Origin: Frateuria defendens
GTDB taxonomy: Bacteria > Pseudomonadota > Gammaproteobacteria > Xanthomonadales > Rhodanobacteraceae
Direction: 5' to 3'
DNA: 42,680 nt
Assembly (NCBI RefSeq): GCF_001182895.1
Contig: NZ_LFQR01000114.1
Coordinates: 1 to 42,680, forward strand
Shown: one piece after another, positions 41,056 through 42,680 of the stretch
Layout: each line of letters begins with the position of its first letter
Numbering within the stretch: position 1 is the first letter of the stretch
Program-made: the position numbers and the translations under genes
The notes under the pieces: generated by a model
Databases searched by the model: none
What the model was told of the DNA's origin: nothing
The model's input: only the letters and a program-made list of their open reading frames with translations

Positions 41056-42525
41056 CTAATCACCCAACATCTTTCTGACATCGTTAGGCACCTGCGCCAC
41101 TGGCACCACTCCACTAAAGTGCACCGTTCCCGCATTATCAGAGAAGTACCTATAGTAACCATCCTTGCCTTTAGCGTACCACGTGCCCATTCCACCACGA
41201 ATAGCGCTGCCATAGGCTCCTTGTGCATCAATTGGCTCCGGGGTCTTTTTCGGATTAAACAAAGGGCTTCCTTTATCGTGCGCAGGATTTGCCTGATATG
41301 GCGGCTTAATGCGTGCATCAACATTCGACGGGCTATATGGGCTATCAATCAGAGCAGGGCTCGGAGCGGACGACGAATTGACTCTCGTATTCGCAATAGC
41401 CTCATCTGCCTGCTTGACCTCGTCACCAAACCCCTCCGAAGCCTGAACAATTCCCCTGGCCCCTTGTCCCGAGGTCACGGCACCAATAGCCGACAAGATG
41501 GCATCCACCCCCATCGAACTTGCCGCATGGCTCGCCGGGTAGACCGCCTGCTGCTGCGCGTCCGTCTGCGCCCCAAACCCATACATGCCAATGAAGTTGG
41601 CTGCGGGGTTGACGAGATAGTCTTCCTTAGCCGCCTGCACCGCCTGGCCAAGCGGCGAGACATTCCACAAGTAGCTTTGAGCCGCCTTGGCCGGGCCGCC
41701 CATGGCTGCCAGCGCCACATAGCCTAGTGCCGTCGCCGTATCCTGGCCGACCCAATTGACCGCTTTCTCGACACCCAAACCACTATTGGTGATCACGCCG
41801 CTGACGGCGGAACCAATCTTGTACCGAAGGCCGTCGGCCTCGGAACCTGCGGCGATCGGAGTTGCAGAGTCTCCTGCCGCCGGTGCCTGTGACGCATTCC
41901 CCGTAGAGGCAACATCTTGGCCTGGCAATGCTGACGGGCCCAAACCTTGGGTGGAACCCACCGTGACCGTGCCGATGCTTGCCAGCACAGTCTGCTTCTG
42001 TGCGTCACTCAAATCGTCAAACGATGTACCGCTGAACATCCGCCGTGAGGCCGACTCCACGAGAGCCATGCCAGCCAGTTTCTCTGCGACACCAGGCGCC
42101 GTCAGCGAAGCCGCCAAATCTCCGGGGTCGGCACCTGCTTTCATAGCCTTGTCCAGCAGATGTGCCTCCGCCTGCACAAGGTTTTGATCACCTCCGGCCA
42201 GTTGCTGGAGCGCCTGTGACTGCCACTGCAACGTCTGCCTACGGCCATCGCGGTAGTCGAAATAGCCGTTCTGCTGCGCCGTCATGCCCACCGCCGCACC
42301 GGAACCCGCTGAGCCGCCAATGGCACTACCTGCGGCCAGCCCCATGGCCGCGCTAGCCAGGTTCATCACTGCCGCATGCCCGCTGCTGTCAGCGTCCAGA
42401 CCCTGGTTATTGAGCAACGTACCTACGCGGCTAAGGAAGGCCTCATCGGCCACGACACCGGCCGCGCCGGAAAGGGCATTGCCACCACCGGCCCCCGCCT
42501 GGAAGGCGCCGGCCAGCGTCTGCAC
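41056..42525 (-). CDS. C-terminal part of a large hemagglutinin/CdiA-type polymorphic toxin (5' truncated)
   Basis: The readable part is about 489 residues and lacks a signal peptide, so it is the end of a much longer secreted protein or a dead fragment. Its first half (to about residue 250) is a Gly/Ala-rich FHA-type pretoxin region (AGAGGGNALSGAAGVVADEA, AMGLAAGSAIGGSAGSG). The last about 90 residues form the likely toxin tip: PPYQANPAHDKGSPLFNPKK, then TPEPIDAQ, GGMGTWYAKGKDGYYRYFSD and AGTVHFSG, a pattern I associate with toxin ends of CdiA/Rhs-like proteins; the activity is unknown. DNA for the tip is AT-richer than the region before it. A transposase reading the other way begins at about 42534, where homology to the hemagglutinin ends. 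Confidence 0.6.
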   Translation of the reverse strand: MQTLAGAFQAGAGGGNALSGAAGVVADEAFLSRVGTLLNNQGLDADSSGHAAVMNLASAAMGLAAGSAIGGSAGSGAAVGMTAQQNGYFDYRDGRRQTLQWQSQALQQLAGGDQNLVQAEAHLLDKAMKAGADPGDLAASLTAPGVAEKLAGMALVESASRRMFSGTSFDDLSDAQKQTVLASIGTVTVGSTQGLGPSALPGQDVASTGNASQAPAAGDSATPIAAGSEADGLRYKIGSAVSGVITNSGLGVEKAVNWVGQDTATALGYVALAAMGGPAKAAQSYLWNVSPLGQAVQAAKEDYLVNPAANFIGMYGFGAQTDAQQQAVYPASHAASSMGVDAILSAIGAVTSGQGARGIVQASEGFGDEVKQADEAIANTRVNSSSAPSPALIDSPYSPSNVDARIKPPYQANPAHDKGSPLFNPKKTPEPIDAQGAYGSAIRGGMGTWYAKGKDGYYRYFSDNAGTVHFSGVVPVAQVPNDVRKMLGD

Positions 42526-42533
42526 GGGTACGC

Positions 42534-42680
42534 CACGAACTGATCCGGTTGCGCGCGTGGTCGCCCGACCTCGGTTGCCGCGTGCTGGCGGAGGTGTTCA
42601 ACCGACGGCATGCAGAACGTGGCATGACAGTCGGCAAGTCCTACGTCGCGAACGTGCTACGACAGGCCACGACGGAGATC
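42534..42680 (+). pseudogene. N-terminal part of an integrase-core transposase, running off the window
   Basis: The frame from 42534 reads HELIRLRAWSPDLGCRVLAE then VFNRRHAERGMTVGKSYVAN, a helix-turn-helix start as found in IS481/IS3-like transposases with an rve core. It is open to the last base. No start codon is visible before it, so the extreme N-terminus seems lost or fused to the interrupted hemagglutinin DNA. It is in the same orientation and probably the same family as the remnant at 39968-40310. Whether it is intact beyond 42680 cannot be seen. Confidence 0.55.

Overview
The window is chromosomal DNA of a GC-rich gammaproteobacterium. The best fit is Xanthomonadales, probably Rhodanobacteraceae (Rhodanobacter, Dyella, Frateuria or Luteibacter type). 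This rests on very high GC at third codon positions, Oar-like TonB-dependent receptors, a PLD-type PssA, RdgC, PlsB and UbiE of gammaproteobacterial type, and intergenic REP-like palindromes (GTAGGAGCGCGC..TTGCGCGCGAC). The genus is inferred; there is no rRNA or tRNA in the window. Genes were read from conceptual translations, and starts were chosen by family length, signal peptides and neighbouring sites.

Layout. 138-3443: AI-2E family permease, divergent lipoprotein acid phosphatase, a candidate small RNA and a lipoprotein of unknown role. 3490-8876: plsB, ubiE, then an SDR/DoxX fusion overlapping a DUF2269 membrane protein. 8971-11960: Pr6Pr-like membrane protein, GST, EamA exporter and a divergent Lrp/AsnC regulator separated by a heptanucleotide repeat. 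11961-16747: palindrome-rich spacer, Tat-type phosphoesterase, lipocalin-like protein with divergent LysR regulator, prolyl aminopeptidase. 16880-18927: a Tat-exported flavin amine oxidase translationally coupled to a periplasmic cytochrome c. 19057-24024: M1 aminopeptidase, alpha/beta hydrolase, YgjP-like metalloprotease, rdgC. 24025-31100: two tandem paralogous Oar-like TonB-dependent receptors, each with a similar promoter and a leader of about 210 nt. 31123-35681: aromatic/aspartate aminotransferase, ttcA, ydcH, GNAT acetyltransferase, pssA. 36063-39880: marR-aaeB-aaeX-aaeA type efflux operon. 39960-42680: an accessory island with a decayed transposase end, an Imm42-like immunity gene, the C-terminal part of a large hemagglutinin/CdiA-type toxin, and the start of another transposase running off the window.

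How it fits together. Envelope functions dominate: phospholipid synthesis (plsB, pssA), outer-membrane uptake (the two receptors), periplasmic hydrolases and oxidases, and efflux. Most genes look like ordinary vertically inherited chromosome. The parts that deserve a second look are the amine oxidase/cytochrome c pair, the duplicated receptor leaders, the sRNA candidate near 2.3 kb, the REP-like family (five copies), and the truncated toxin-immunity module at the right end.
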